In this document: positions 42,217-52,709 of the stretch, in pieces
Layout of the letters: every line of letters starts with the position of its first letter
How positions within the stretch are numbered: position 1 is the first letter of the stretch
Assembly (NCBI RefSeq): GCF_001574435.1
Contig: NZ_LOCN01000009.1
Location: forward strand, 1 to 64,000
Origin: Moritella sp. JT01
Lineage (GTDB): Bacteria; Pseudomonadota; Gammaproteobacteria; Enterobacterales; Moritellaceae
Length of the DNA stretch: 64,000 bases
Reading direction: 5' to 3'
Notes under the pieces: generated by a model
Told to the model about the DNA's origin: nothing
Database searches by the model: none
The model's input: only the letters and a program-made list of their open reading frames with translations
Made by a program: the position numbers and the translations under genes

Positions 42217-43353
42217 ATGAATGGTATTTTATTATATTGCCGCCCTGGTTATGAAAAAGAATGTGCCGCTGAAATTCAAGCACGAGCGACAGCCATGGAG
42301 GCGTATGGTTTTGCTAAAGTAACGCTGAATTCGGGTTATGTTGTGTTTGAGTGTCACTCTGCTGCAGATGTGGATACAATAGCGAAAAAATTACCACTTT
42401 CATCATTGATCTTTGCACGTCAAATGATCGCATTACACGCACGTGTTGATGATATGCCACTTTACGACCGTGTAAACCCTGTGGTTGCTGCCTGTGACGG
42501 TATCGAAGCAATGGGGGAGCTACGTGTTGAAATGCCTGATACTAACGAAGGTAAAGAACTCTCTAAATTCTGCCGTAAGTATACTGTGCCACTTCGCCAA
42601 TCGTTACGTAAAGGCGATCACTTATTACCAAAAGAAAATAAAAACCGTCCAGTACTGCACGTATTTTTCATTACGAATACCAGTGTTTATATTGGTTATT
42701 CATATAGCTTTAATAACTCGCCATTACCTATGGGTATTATGCGTCTTAAGTTCCCTTCGAAAGCACCAAGTCGCTCGACATTGAAACTAGAAGAAGCATT
42801 CCATACATTCATTCCAGCTGATCAGTGGGATAAACGTATCGGTGGAGCAATGCGTGCGGTTGACTTAGGTGCTTGTCCTGGTGGTTGGACGTATCAGTTA
42901 GTACAACGAAGCATGTTTGTTGTTGCTATTGATAACGGTGCAATGGCGGATAGCCTAATGGAAAGCGGTCAAGTTAAGCACTTCGAAGAAGACGGCTTTA
43001 AATATGAGCCTGCTAAAACGACGATTGCGTGGACCAACCGTAAATTAAACGGTAATAAGATCAAGGTTCCTGAGAACCCACCAGTTGATATGCTGGTATG
43101 TGACATGATTGAGAAACCAGAGCGTGTTGCGCGTCTAATGTGTAAATGGTTATTAAATGCATGGTGTAAAGAAGCAATCTTTAACCTTAAACTGCCATTA
43201 AAACGCCGTTACCATACATTAGAAGATTGTTTAGCTATCTTAGATAAGCAACTTGACGATCGTTTTGTTATTCAAGCGAAGCACCTTTATCATGATCGTG
43301 ATGAAGTGACTGTGCATGTTGCTTGGGCACACTTCATTCCTGACGATAAATAG
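42217..43353 (+). CDS. rlmM: 23S rRNA (cytidine 2498-2'-O)-methyltransferase
   Basis: 378 residues. N-terminal THUMP-like domain, then a Rossmann methyltransferase with motif I AVDLGACPGGWTYQLVQR near 222 and the K-D-K-E type residues of the FtsJ/RrmJ group. KEAIFNLKLPLKRRY near 320 matches E. coli RlmM. Synteny with gcvA is conserved. Confidence 0.95.
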   Translation: MNGILLYCRPGYEKECAAEIQARATAMEAYGFAKVTLNSGYVVFECHSAADVDTIAKKLPLSSLIFARQMIALHARVDDMPLYDRVNPVVAACDGIEAMGELRVEMPDTNEGKELSKFCRKYTVPLRQSLRKGDHLLPKENKNRPVLHVFFITNTSVYIGYSYSFNNSPLPMGIMRLKFPSKAPSRSTLKLEEAFHTFIPADQWDKRIGGAMRAVDLGACPGGWTYQLVQRSMFVVAIDNGAMADSLMESGQVKHFEEDGFKYEPAKTTIAWTNRKLNGNKIKVPENPPVDMLVCDMIEKPERVARLMCKWLLNAWCKEAIFNLKLPLKRRYHTLEDCLAILDKQLDDRFVIQAKHLYHDRDEVTVHVAWAHFIPDDK

Positions 43354-43414
43354 TATAGAGTAATAAAATAAGACCGAGGGGGGATACGTCCAGTGTTTCC
43401 TCTTATATTCCAAG

Positions 43415-43455
43415 CCATTAAATACCATATCTGAGGTTTATTTAATGGTTTTTTT
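43415..43455 (+). terminator. Terminator of rlmM
   Basis: Arms CCATTAAATA (43415-43424) and TATTTAATGG (43439-43448), followed by seven T on the plus strand. It lies against the end of the convergent exported-protein gene. Confidence 0.85.
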
Positions 43456-43954
43456 ATTTAAAACGATAACGAAAATATAATTTTGGATCGTTGCCACGTA
43501 CTTTAATCCCAATGATAGCCCCCTCGATATTCATATTATAATACGCCTCGTGCTGTAGGATTCCGTCTGATTTAACTTTTGTTTTGATGGTGATACGTTC
43601 GTAATTAAATAATAAATAAGGACTGCGCTTTAAGCTGTAATGCAAGTTTAAGCTTAGCTTTCCGATATCTTTGAGTCTGGGGATAAAGAGGCGAGTAATA
43701 TCTGGATCTATCCACATATTAAGCAGTTGTAGTTGCGCGGTATCTTTACGCTTATGTTTGCTTTTTTTGATAACAAACAGCGACTGTTTAAACTCAAATG
43801 TTGGGCTAATGGCTGCTGGTGCCATTAATTCGGTTTGACTATAGCGGCTAGAAAAGTGCGGCTCTGATATATAGGACCTTAACTGATTTTCTGTCGCTAG
43901 AGTGATCCCGCTGAATAAACTTATTGAGAATATGATCAAAAGATTATATACCAT
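43454..43954 (-). CDS. Exported protein of unknown function
   Basis: 166 residues with a signal peptide (LLIIFSISLFSGITLAT). The mature part is basic and rich in beta-type segments (ITRLFIPRLKDIGKLSLNLHYSL, YLLFNYERITIKT, YYNMNIEGAIIGIKV), ending in an aromatic-rich LYFRYRFK. The last residues could act as an outer-membrane or periplasmic beta-structure end. I recognise no family. Monocistronic; upstream gap to isocitrate dehydrogenase holds nothing obvious. Confidence 0.7.
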   Translation of the reverse strand: MVYNLLIIFSISLFSGITLATENQLRSYISEPHFSSRYSQTELMAPAAISPTFEFKQSLFVIKKSKHKRKDTAQLQLLNMWIDPDITRLFIPRLKDIGKLSLNLHYSLKRSPYLLFNYERITIKTKVKSDGILQHEAYYNMNIEGAIIGIKVRGNDPKLYFRYRFK

Positions 43955-44146
43955 ATATCACCATAGCTGCTGATGAAATCTTAACTATAGCTTGGTATCG
44001 GCAAATTACTAGCGGTGGCTTAATTACTATCTGAAGCGTGTATAAAGCGGCATATGAGGGGGGAAAGAAGTTATCAGCCGCCTAACATCAGTGATGCTAA
44101 GCAACTGAATCAATTAATGAGTTTGAGTATAGTTAATTAATTGTGT

Positions 44147-45154
44147 TTATAAACGCTCTAAAATTGCTTGAGTAAAGTCTGTCGTACCATGTGTACCACC
44201 AAGATCATGCGTTGTTCTATCACCAGACTCAATGACATCGCGTACTGCGTTACGAATATTATCTGCTTCTGTTTTCATTTCTAGGTGTTCTAGCATCTGG
44301 ATAGAGGCAAGGATCACGGATGTCGGATTTGCTAGGTTTTTACCTGCAATGTCAGGTGCACTGCCGTGAACAGCTTCAAAAATCGCGATGTCTTCACCGA
44401 TGTTTGCGCCTGGAGCCATACCAAGACCACCAACGAGACCCGCACATAAGTCAGATAAAATATCACCAAATAAGTTCGTGGTCACGATCACATCGAAACG
44501 TTCAGGGTACATAACCAGATTCATGCACGCCGCATCAACGATCATTTCTTCTGATTCAATTTCAGGGTAACGTTTTGCCACTTCACGTGCAACTTCTAGG
44601 AATAGACCTGATGTTGTTTTCAGGATATTAGCTTTATGAATAGCTGTTACTTTTTTACGATTTTCTGATTTTGCTAATTCATATGCGGCCACACAAATAC
44701 GTTCTGCACCGGCACGTGTGATGATACTTTTTGCTTCTGCTTCGCTACCATCAGCCGCAATAATTTGGCCTGCGCCAGAGTACATACCTTCTGTATTTTC
44801 ACGTACAGTAATAATATCGATATTTTCGTAGCGGCTACGTGTACCTTTAAAAGAGACGACTGGGCGTAAGTTAGCGTATAAATTAAAATGCTTACGCAAT
44901 GATACATTGATTGACGTGAAGCCTGCGCCAACAGGTGTTGTTAACGGGCCTTTTAATGCTACTTTGTTCTTTTCAATTAAATCTAATGTTGCTTTTGGCA
45001 GCAGTTCACCTGAATTTTGTAGGGCTACAAGACCAGCATCAGCAAAGTCATACGCGAAATTACAGCCAGCTTTATCTAAAATTTGAATTGCAGACTCAAT
45101 AATATCCGGACCAATGCCATCACCCGGGATCACTGTAATTCTTCTTTGTGTCAT
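44147..45154 (-). CDS. NAD-type isocitrate dehydrogenase (IDH/IPMDH superfamily)
   Basis: 335 residues of the beta-decarboxylating dehydrogenase family. The isocitrate-type substrate motif SINVSLRKHFNLYANLRPV near 84 (S-x-N-x-x-LRK) distinguishes it from isopropylmalate dehydrogenase. TVRENTEGMYSG near 116 and DACMNLVMYPERFDVIVTTNLFGDILSDL near 208 complete the active site. The cofactor loop HGSAPDIAGKNLANPTS has Asp-Ile where NADP enzymes have Lys-Tyr, favouring NAD. It resembles the short mitochondrial-like IDH found in Shewanella and Moritella rather than the long E. coli Icd. Role: TCA cycle. Confidence 0.88.
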   Translation of the reverse strand: MTQRRITVIPGDGIGPDIIESAIQILDKAGCNFAYDFADAGLVALQNSGELLPKATLDLIEKNKVALKGPLTTPVGAGFTSINVSLRKHFNLYANLRPVVSFKGTRSRYENIDIITVRENTEGMYSGAGQIIAADGSEAEAKSIITRAGAERICVAAYELAKSENRKKVTAIHKANILKTTSGLFLEVAREVAKRYPEIESEEMIVDAACMNLVMYPERFDVIVTTNLFGDILSDLCAGLVGGLGMAPGANIGEDIAIFEAVHGSAPDIAGKNLANPTSVILASIQMLEHLEMKTEADNIRNAVRDVIESGDRTTHDLGGTHGTTDFTQAILERL

Positions 45155-45334
45155 ACATATTCCTTATTTAATTAGCGTACTTTCAAATGAAAATGTTTTG
45201 TTGCCGTATGGTAACAAAGTATTACTTGATTGTTAATGTAGTTACTGCTGTTATTTTAGTAAATAAAGCGTTTAACTTTGTAGGTATGCCATTTGTTAGA
45301 CGTAGATATAGAGTTTCAATTTTTTTGTACTATT

Positions 45335-45374
45335 AACGCTTAGTGTGAATACTCGACTTGTTACCCTAAGCGTT
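45335..45374. terminator. Hairpin upstream of the isocitrate dehydrogenase gene
   Basis: Arms AACGCTTAG and CTAAGCGTT (9 bp) with ATTTTT following on the plus strand, where no gene ends. Could be a weak xni terminator or an orphan element in the 230-base gap. Confidence 0.45.
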
Positions 45375-45384
45375 ATTTTTATGA

Positions 45385-46164
45385 TTAAGGCTGATACCGT
45401 AAATCTTTTAAATTAAAGCCTAATGGAATATCAATTTTTAGTTGTGCGAGTTGTTGGGTGATATAAGCCATTTCTTTATGCGTATCAAGTTTTTCGCGAA
45501 GCTTGGGTTTTAACTCTTCACTCGCATAAATCGCGTCTAAAGTCGTATGCTGTGTTAATAGCTGAGTGGCTGTTTTAGGTCCAATTCCTGCAACGCCAGC
45601 GAGATGACTACCACTGATCCCTGTCAAGGCCCAGTAGTCGACAAGTTGCTGTGGTTGTACACCGAATTTATCGTTAATAAAATTTTGGTCTAACCAGCGT
45701 TTGTTAAAATAATCACGAATTTGAATGTAAGGATTTAACAGTTGGCAGTAACCCTTATCTGTCGAAATAATGGTGACTTGTTGCTGTTGCGCCGACATCT
45801 TGATGGCGAGCGTTGCAATCAGGTCATCCGCTTCATCTTGTTCTGTTAATAACGAGTCTACGTTCAAATCCCACAGGTCATCTTGGATTAAATTGAGTGC
45901 TTGTTGCAAGCTTTCTGGCATCGGTTTACGATTTGCTTTGTAATCAGGGTAGATTTCATGGCGCCAGCCAGTTTGCTCTGCATCAAATACGGCGACGACA
46001 TGAGTCGGAGCCGTGATCGCTAATAATTTTCGAACTGCTTGCTTAATGGTTTCGCGCGTTGCGCTTATTTGCGCAACCGGATCATTACTTTGATTTAGTT
46101 GTACTGCATGAACTCGACGGATCAGGTTTAACGCATCGATAATTAATAAGTGATTTTGGGCCAT
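45385..46164 (-). CDS. xni: Flap endonuclease Xni (ExoIX)
   Basis: 259 residues of the 5'-3' exonuclease/FEN fold without polymerase. The N-terminal LLIIDALNLIRRVHA carries the first metal aspartate; DEADDLIATLA near 115 and ISTDKGYCQLLNP near 135 the others. A helix-hairpin-helix GVAGIGPKTATQLL lies near 190. Slightly longer than E. coli Xni (251). Confidence 0.92.
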   Translation of the reverse strand: MAQNHLLIIDALNLIRRVHAVQLNQSNDPVAQISATRETIKQAVRKLLAITAPTHVVAVFDAEQTGWRHEIYPDYKANRKPMPESLQQALNLIQDDLWDLNVDSLLTEQDEADDLIATLAIKMSAQQQQVTIISTDKGYCQLLNPYIQIRDYFNKRWLDQNFINDKFGVQPQQLVDYWALTGISGSHLAGVAGIGPKTATQLLTQHTTLDAIYASEELKPKLREKLDTHKEMAYITQQLAQLKIDIPLGFNLKDLRYQP

Positions 46165-46181
46165 ATCCGTGTTTCATCAAG

Positions 46182-47543
46182 TTAATTGGGCTTTATTATT
46201 TCATAGCAAGGTTCATACTTACTACCTGGAAGTTTCATTCTATTCTGTTTTATGAAATTTTTTAATAAATTGTCCATTAATTGCATTAATTTTGGGTCAC
46301 CGTGCAATTTAAATGGGCCATTTTTTTCAATTGACTTGATTCCTGAGTCTTTAACATTACCCGCGACGATACCGGAAAAGGCTTTCCGCAGGTTCATTGC
46401 TAATACTTCAGGGGCTTGATCAAGGTTGAGGTTTAATGCCGCCATATGCTGGTGGCTTGGAATAAAGGGCAGTTGAAAATCTAATTCTATTTTTAAGCTC
46501 CAGTTATACGAATAAGCATCACCAATGGCACGGCGATATTCATAGGTTTTATGCATGGCTTGTTTCATTATTTGTGCTGCACTTGCGGCATCATCAATAA
46601 TAATTTGATAGTATTTTTGCGCTTCAAAACCAAGGGTTTCACCGATAAATTCATCAATGGTGGTAAAGTAATCTTCGCTTTCTTTAGGCCCGGTAAGTAC
46701 AATCGGCAACGGCTGTCGTTTATTTTCTGGGTGCATCATGATACCCAGTAAATATAACAGTTCTTCGGCGGTTCCAGCACCTCCGGGGAAAATAATAATA
46801 CCGTGAGACAGGCGTACAAAGGCTTCTAAACGTTTTTCGATGTCCGGCAGAATAACGAGCTCATTAACAATGGGGTTGGGTGGTTCGGCTGCTATAATAC
46901 TGGGTTCGGTTAAACCAAGATAGCGGCGTTGTTTCACGCGCTGTTTCGCATGCCCGACTGTCGCCCCTTTCATTGGACCTTCCATTGCGCCTGGTCCGCA
47001 ACCAGTGCAAATGTTTATCTCGCGCAAGCCTAATTCATGACCAACCGCTTTCGCATATTCATATTCAGGAGAACGTATTGAGTGGCCTCCCCAGCAAACG
47101 ACCATGTTAGGATCGGAGTCTGATTTGATCACGCGCGCATTTCGTAAAATGGAGAATACTTGGTTGGTTAAAAATGAAGATAACTCTTTTTTGGGGACGG
47201 GCTCTTGTTCTATATAACTATTAACATAAAGAATATCGCGTAATACTGAAAATAGATGTTCTTGAATACCTCGAATAATTTCACCATCGACAAACGCTTG
47301 TTCTGGGGCGTTATGCAGTTCGAGCTTTACACCGCGTTCACGTTGTACAACACTGATATCAAAGCTGCTGAATGCTTTTAAAATTTCACTACTGGAATCA
47401 GTACGAGAACCTGAGTTTAATACGGCCAGTGAGCAATTTCGGAATAATAAATATAAATCACTGGTGGCCGTTTGTTGTAGTCGGTCGACTTCAAGCTGTG
47501 AAAGCAAATCCATACTGCCAACGGGTTTGATGTGCGTGATCAT
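46182..47543 (-). CDS. ppnN: Pyrimidine/purine nucleotide 5'-monophosphate nucleosidase PpnN
   Basis: 453 residues. LOG-like Rossmann core with [24 protein letters not shown] (near 180) and the PGGxGTxxE motif as [16 protein letters not shown] (near 254). N- and C-terminal PpnN-specific domains flank it. The enzyme splits nucleoside monophosphates and is stimulated by (p)ppGpp in E. coli (formerly YgdH). Confidence 0.95.
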   Translation of the reverse strand: MITHIKPVGSMDLLSQLEVDRLQQTATSDLYLLFRNCSLAVLNSGSRTDSSSEILKAFSSFDISVVQRERGVKLELHNAPEQAFVDGEIIRGIQEHLFSVLRDILYVNSYIEQEPVPKKELSSFLTNQVFSILRNARVIKSDSDPNMVVCWGGHSIRSPEYEYAKAVGHELGLREINICTGCGPGAMEGPMKGATVGHAKQRVKQRRYLGLTEPSIIAAEPPNPIVNELVILPDIEKRLEAFVRLSHGIIIFPGGAGTAEELLYLLGIMMHPENKRQPLPIVLTGPKESEDYFTTIDEFIGETLGFEAQKYYQIIIDDAASAAQIMKQAMHKTYEYRRAIGDAYSYNWSLKIELDFQLPFIPSHQHMAALNLNLDQAPEVLAMNLRKAFSGIVAGNVKDSGIKSIEKNGPFKLHGDPKLMQLMDNLLKNFIKQNRMKLPGSKYEPCYEIIKPN

Positions 47544-47641
47544 AAGCTAAACTCCATGTCAGATAAGCTGGCATTAAGCACGTATAACTGGTTGATAAAA
47601 AATGAATATGGACGTACTTATGACTGCTGGTCTCATTAAGT

Positions 47642-49162
47642 TTAGTTGCTAATGATAACTTTATCTCGTCCGGAGCTTTTTGCTTGATACAAGGCTTTAT
47701 CCGCTCGCTCGAAAGGTTCAACGGTTTCTTTATCTTCTGGTGCGAATTGAGTTGCACCAATTGAAATTGTTATTGAAATCTGTTCGCCTTTAAATTTGAA
47801 CGGTATACTTTTAATTGTCTTGCGCAGCTTGTCTAAAATTACTTGAATTTCATTTAGTTCTAAATCAGCAAGTAATACGACAAATTCTTCACCACCAAAA
47901 CGGGCGATAAAATCTTTGCTCTTAATCGATTTTTGTAAGGCCCTTGCGACTATTTTAAGGGCTTTGTCCCCCGCAATATGACCAAAGGTGTCATTGATAT
48001 TCTTAAAGTGATCAATGTCGATAATCGCGATTGTGGTATTGGTTTGATAACGCTGCCAACGTTTAAACTCAAGTTTAAAGCGTTCGTCTAATGCGGTGCG
48101 ATTATATACTTGCGTTAAAGAGTCAAGGTACAGCTTATGCTGTTGTGCTTCTAGGCGTTGTGTATGCAGTAATGTTTCTTTTTTGAGTTGTTCAAGTTGA
48201 GCCTGAACTGCTTTTATTTGTTGTTCTAATCGGATTTTTTCTTGTAGTAATTGTTCTTGTTGTTGGATACTACTCGAGATGATCTCAAGCCCTTGTTGCA
48301 CGTGTAACTTCGTTTCTTCTAAGTTTTCACAGGTACTGATATCTAAGTCTAAAATATCAATGCGCTCTTTTAGGTTTTCCAACAAACTTATCTGTTTTTT
48401 ATTTATTTTACTACTATCAACTAATGAGTTATCAAATTTATAGGCGATATTATTGAGTTCTTCGACAATCGCATGTAAAAACGTCTTCGATGCTAAGCGT
48501 TCTTCACGTGCCCCTTCGATAATATTGTTGATGATCTGCAAACAGATATCAACGAGTTCATGGCTTTCGACACCTTGCAATAAACGTTGACGAATTTTTT
48601 GAAGATTTGAGCCAAATCCACCGGCAAAATCAAGTTCATTGATTAAGCGTTGCAAATCGTCACATATTTTTTTGTGCACGGTAGCCGTCACACCGCTATT
48701 ACTACCGCGATACAGTTGTAAATTTTTGACTGCACTGTGGTAAATACAGAAGAGTGATTGCACTTTCGTTTGCAATTCAGCTACTGCGGTAGCTTTGGGC
48801 TCCGCTAAGAGTAATTGCAACTCGGCGGTGAGTTTAGGATCGTCCTGTAATAAATGAATTAATGATTTAGTGGCTTGAATTGTAGCGCTATCACCAATTT
48901 TTAAGGTATCGGATAAGATATGTGGTTGTAGCATCACTTGACGCTCAACCTGTTTGATTTGAGTGATAAGATCATTGTCAGACGCACTGCGTTCAAGAAT
49001 TGCTTTTAGCTTACTTACTTCAATGTTTAGCTCGGTATCGATACCTCGCGTGGCACCCAGTAAACGATTAATAAATGCTAATAACATGGCAGTGTTAATT
49101 TTTGTGTACCCGCTGGCATCACTTTGCTGTGTTGCTGAGTGCGAATCTTGTGATGTCTGCAT
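47642..49162 (-). CDS. Diguanylate cyclase with GGEEF domain
   Basis: 506 residues. Long helical N-terminal part of about 330 residues with a coiled coil just before the catalytic domain (QQQEQLLQEKIRLEQQIKAVQAQLEQL). The GGDEF domain starts at YLDSLTQVYNRTALDERF and has an intact GGEEF at 423-427 (FIARFGGEEFVVLLA). KSKD replaces the RxxD inhibitory site, so product inhibition is not expected. No membrane segment; cytoplasmic c-di-GMP synthase. Confidence 0.92.
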   Translation of the reverse strand: MQTSQDSHSATQQSDASGYTKINTAMLLAFINRLLGATRGIDTELNIEVSKLKAILERSASDNDLITQIKQVERQVMLQPHILSDTLKIGDSATIQATKSLIHLLQDDPKLTAELQLLLAEPKATAVAELQTKVQSLFCIYHSAVKNLQLYRGSNSGVTATVHKKICDDLQRLINELDFAGGFGSNLQKIRQRLLQGVESHELVDICLQIINNIIEGAREERLASKTFLHAIVEELNNIAYKFDNSLVDSSKINKKQISLLENLKERIDILDLDISTCENLEETKLHVQQGLEIISSSIQQQEQLLQEKIRLEQQIKAVQAQLEQLKKETLLHTQRLEAQQHKLYLDSLTQVYNRTALDERFKLEFKRWQRYQTNTTIAIIDIDHFKNINDTFGHIAGDKALKIVARALQKSIKSKDFIARFGGEEFVVLLADLELNEIQVILDKLRKTIKSIPFKFKGEQISITISIGATQFAPEDKETVEPFERADKALYQAKSSGRDKVIISN

Positions 49163-49252
49163 GAATACTTTTCACATAAGTTAAATCAAAGATGAAGATT
49201 AGCTTACCACTATATATACATCTATAAAATAGTTTGGTGTTAAAATGTAAGC

Positions 49253-51472
49253 TTACAGCCAATTAATATCATTTTTATCTGTTGATGAGGTGACTTTTAC
49301 TAAGCCTTTTTCAATGGCTTGTTTGGAGCGATTCCAGATATCGCCATGGAAGAATGCCGGTTGTGTATAGGTCAAGGCACTTAATTTAACCCAACTATTT
49401 CGCTTATGTTTACGACTTAACTGGATTGCTCCTGATAAGGCTAAGGTGGCAATATTTAACAGCTTTTTGCTGTCTATTGCCGTTGGGTATTTAAATAAGA
49501 ACGGGTGAGAAACCATACCAATCGAAATATCTTTGTCAAAATTAAGCTCACAATCAAATTGTTCGAACCAGTCTAAGATACGGTCGGCAATGATCGCAGG
49601 ATCGTAATTTTTGTTTACTTTCTTAATCAATAATAACTGCGTGTCGTTCAACTGAAATAAGCGTTCTGAATCATGTAGTTGATTTTTTAAATGTGCGCCT
49701 AATTCAGTTTCTATTTTATTGACGAGTGAAAGGCTGCATTTTTGACGTAAAGGCAGTAAAAAGTCGAGACTAATGATCGCGCAGCTATGCACACTGTTTT
49801 GCTTATCTGAATATTCCCAATCAGAATAAAATCGTGCTTCTTGCAGTGGCGTTGGTATATATTGATTCAGGCTGTGGATGTTATTCAAGCCTGTATTTGA
49901 ATGAATATTGTAGTTATTCTCTAACTGCTCTACATCTTGTTTTTGTAATTTCATTTTTTGCGTATTGACGTAGTACAAATAAAGAATAATTAGCATAATT
50001 GAAGCAAGTAAGAAAACATTAATAACCAAGTTATGTTTTGATTGTTTTAGCTTGAGTACTTGTTTTTGTAATTGGTTTATTTTTTGCGATTTTATTTCAT
50101 TATTTTCTTTGTGCTGATTAGAGACGGGAAATGCTTTTTTTGCTTCAAAATTAGAGAGCTTGTTATAACGTATAAATTGCTTATAGCTATCGAGTGCCTT
50201 CGCGTATTGATCTGTTTCTTCATAGGCTGTAGCAAGATACAGATAGACGGTTTCAAATTGTTTGCTATTGTTTAGTTTACCAGCGATCGATAACGCTTTA
50301 TTTAAACGTATTAATGCGGTGTCGTAATGTTGTTGTTGAATCGCTAAATTAGCGAGGTGTACGAGTGATTCAAGTAATAAATCTGTTTGACCATTACTGT
50401 AAAACAACTGCTCTGCATTCGATAAATATTGTTCGGCTAAACTATAGTTGCCCATTTGTAAGTAAGTTTTACCCACTTCGAAATAGACTGCGTTTAATTT
50501 GTTTTTCTCATCAAACACCTTCAGTAAATCGAGTGCGTTAAAATAATAAACGAGCGATAAGTTATATTCTTTAATTTTACGATGCATACTGGCAAGTGCT
50601 AATAAAGAATCGGAGAGTTGCAATTTGTTGCCAAGATTCTGATAGTACTGGGCAGATTGATTGGCAAAGCTGATCGCTAATTTAAAGTTGTCTTGGGCTA
50701 TATAGGCTTGGCTCATTTTTTTAGTGAGCAGGCCATTGAGGGTATCTTGGCTATCAAGTAGTTTTTGTTGGGCTTTGTTGTAAAAATTAATCGCTAAGGT
50801 TAATTTATTTTGCTGTTGGTAATTATACCCAATTGCGTAAGCTGCCCACGCTGCATTGTTCGTGAGGGGGGTCTGGACGCCATATTGTTCGGCTTCGCGA
50901 AATAGTTGCATTGATTCTTCGTAATCATTGAGCTTTAACGCAATTTCACCGGCAATAATCTTGAGCGAAAAAGAGCCATTAGCAGTCGGATTATAGGTAT
51001 TGTCATTAATGCTATCGATGACTTTGTTAATGGTTTCTTGTGCAAGTTGGAAATTAGCGAGCGTATTAGATTGTGCGAGAATGTGGCTTTTGATTAATAA
51101 GCTTTGTTGTTTTAAATGCAGTGGTACGGAATTCGATTTTTCAGCGAGCATTTTATCGAGCGTAATAACGGCTTGACCGATATTATTTGCATAGAAATAG
51201 CAGAGTGCTTTTTGTTGTTTGATGAGCGCAAGATCTGAAGGCGTCACCGATTTTGCTCTGATTTTACTCATGCGGGAGACTTCAGTGATGATGTCTTGTT
51301 GTTGTGTTTGCAAAAATTCATCAATAATTTGAATACATTGATAAGGTTGGCTGTATTGCACAGACTGACTGCGCTTGAGTTCATTCGGTAAGATCAGCTG
51401 ATCAAATAAACTTGCAGCTGCAGTCGTGCTAAAGAGAAGAAATACAAGAGCATAAACAAAACGTAAAATCAT
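49253..51472 (-). CDS. TPR membrane protein with degenerate GGDEF-like domain
   Basis: 739 residues starting from the ATG at 51472, which gives a clean signal peptide (MILRFVYALVFLLFSTTAAAS); an upstream ATG at 51535 is less likely. Periplasmic TPR repeats cover about residues 90-470, one membrane helix lies at about 490-510 (NVFLLASIMLIILYLYYV), and a cytoplasmic domain follows. That domain has GGDEF-fold features (CAIISLDFLLPL, IADRILDWFEQF, ISIGMVSHP) but the signature loop is ERLFQLNDTQLLL, with no GG[DE]EF. It is therefore predicted to be inactive and may be a binder or a scaffold. It lies just upstream of the active diguanylate cyclase. Confidence 0.8.
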   Translation of the reverse strand: MILRFVYALVFLLFSTTAAASLFDQLILPNELKRSQSVQYSQPYQCIQIIDEFLQTQQQDIITEVSRMSKIRAKSVTPSDLALIKQQKALCYFYANNIGQAVITLDKMLAEKSNSVPLHLKQQSLLIKSHILAQSNTLANFQLAQETINKVIDSINDNTYNPTANGSFSLKIIAGEIALKLNDYEESMQLFREAEQYGVQTPLTNNAAWAAYAIGYNYQQQNKLTLAINFYNKAQQKLLDSQDTLNGLLTKKMSQAYIAQDNFKLAISFANQSAQYYQNLGNKLQLSDSLLALASMHRKIKEYNLSLVYYFNALDLLKVFDEKNKLNAVYFEVGKTYLQMGNYSLAEQYLSNAEQLFYSNGQTDLLLESLVHLANLAIQQQHYDTALIRLNKALSIAGKLNNSKQFETVYLYLATAYEETDQYAKALDSYKQFIRYNKLSNFEAKKAFPVSNQHKENNEIKSQKINQLQKQVLKLKQSKHNLVINVFLLASIMLIILYLYYVNTQKMKLQKQDVEQLENNYNIHSNTGLNNIHSLNQYIPTPLQEARFYSDWEYSDKQNSVHSCAIISLDFLLPLRQKCSLSLVNKIETELGAHLKNQLHDSERLFQLNDTQLLLIKKVNKNYDPAIIADRILDWFEQFDCELNFDKDISIGMVSHPFLFKYPTAIDSKKLLNIATLALSGAIQLSRKHKRNSWVKLSALTYTQPAFFHGDIWNRSKQAIEKGLVKVTSSTDKNDINWL

Positions 51473-51580
51473 GAGTTTAATATCGAATAGAAAGGCTGCT
51501 ATCACATTCTTATGATCACATGTCCTTATTAACATTAGCCTTCCTTTGCTAATTCAGGCCTCCACCTGAGTGAGGTCGAT

Positions 51581-51619
51581 GCTTTAATCAATACAATATT
51601 TTATAGTATTGATTAAAGC
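51581..51619. repeat. 14-bp perfect inverted repeat after queF
   Basis: Arms GCTTTAATCAATAC (51581-51594) and GTATTGATTAAAGC (51606-51619) around an 11-base AT loop, between queF (minus) and the TPR gene. No T run, so termination is uncertain; could be an operator or processing site. Confidence 0.7.
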
Positions 51620-51691
51620 CTTCAAATACTAAACTATTTTGCAGGCTTTGTTAATGACTGGATATTTAAAAAACGTCCAGTCTCGGCAATG

Positions 51692-52546
51692 TTATTGGCG
51701 AATTAAGCGGATATTATCTATTTTAGCATCACAATTGGTTCTAAATGGGTTTATATCTAAGCCACCTCTGCGGGTGTAGCGCGCATATACAGTTAATTGT
51801 TCTGGTTTGCAGAAGTGCATAATGTCCGTGAAAATACGTTCAACGCATTGCTCATGAAACTCATTATGCTGACGAAATGAGATTAAATAGCGTAATAATG
51901 CTTCTTGGTCTATTTTATTTCCTTGATAAGCAATATAAACGCTGCCCCAATCGGGTTGATTGGTCACGAGGCAATTTGATTTTAATAAATGGCTGTAAAC
52001 CACTTCGTCAACCACGTCATTGTTGTCTGCCGCGGCTTTGAGTAAGTCGGCATTAAACTCATAACTATCGACATCAATATCAAGATGGTCAAGACAGGTA
52101 CCTGTTATTTGTGTGATTTGACTTGGCGCTTTATCTAAATCATCAAACATAACGACTTCAATAGGGCCTTGTGCACAGGCTCCCAAGTCGCGTTGCAGTG
52201 TTTCGGTTACAGCTTCTGTAGAGTTAAAACGGGTTTGGTTAAAGCTGTTTAAATAGAGTTTGAATGATTTTGATTCGATTAAGTTAACTGATGTCGCGCA
52301 GACTTTTACTTCGGCAACCGCTACGATTGGCTTACCTTTGCTATTTAACCAAGACAGCTCATATAAATTCCATAAGTCGCAACCCGTGAATGGCAGTTGA
52401 TCGGATAGTGACAGATCATCTCGATTTAATTGTCTTGGCACGGGTTGTAACAAGCTAGGTTGGTATTGAGATATGTATTCCGTTTTTTGCCCTAAGTTTA
52501 ATTTATCCAGTGCAGTTGAATCTTGGTAACGGTTTGTAATTGTCAT
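51692..52546 (-). CDS. queF: NADPH-dependent 7-cyano-7-deazaguanine reductase
   Basis: 284 residues, long two-domain form as in E. coli. The catalytic Cys and Asp are in [16 protein letters not shown] near 190-205, and [10 protein letters not shown] holds the zinc/substrate Glu-His region. Converts preQ0 to preQ1 in queuosine biosynthesis. Divergent from syd, as in E. coli. Confidence 0.97.
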   Translation of the reverse strand: MTITNRYQDSTALDKLNLGQKTEYISQYQPSLLQPVPRQLNRDDLSLSDQLPFTGCDLWNLYELSWLNSKGKPIVAVAEVKVCATSVNLIESKSFKLYLNSFNQTRFNSTEAVTETLQRDLGACAQGPIEVVMFDDLDKAPSQITQITGTCLDHLDIDVDSYEFNADLLKAAADNNDVVDEVVYSHLLKSNCLVTNQPDWGSVYIAYQGNKIDQEALLRYLISFRQHNEFHEQCVERIFTDIMHFCKPEQLTVYARYTRRGGLDINPFRTNCDAKIDNIRLIRQ

Positions 52547-52573
52547 GGTTTATTCTCATCGGTTAGCGCGTAA

Positions 52574-52619
52574 TATAGCCAAGCTCCCTCAAGGTGTATA
52601 TTCAGGTAGTTTGGGTATA
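52574..52619. repeat. Diverged second copy of the ATATACCCAAG palindromic element
   Basis: Arms TATAGCCAAGCTCCCTCAA and TTCAGGTAGTTTGGGTATA pair with four mismatches. Layout and bases match the better element at 1531-1587. It occupies the queF-syd divergent region. Confidence 0.65.
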
Positions 52620-52709
52620 GTTAATTTACTTATCAGTGGCGAGATTGTAATAAATTTTACTGCGTAGTGATATGCTATAGCAGATTTAATCATTTTTATG
52701 GGGAATATA

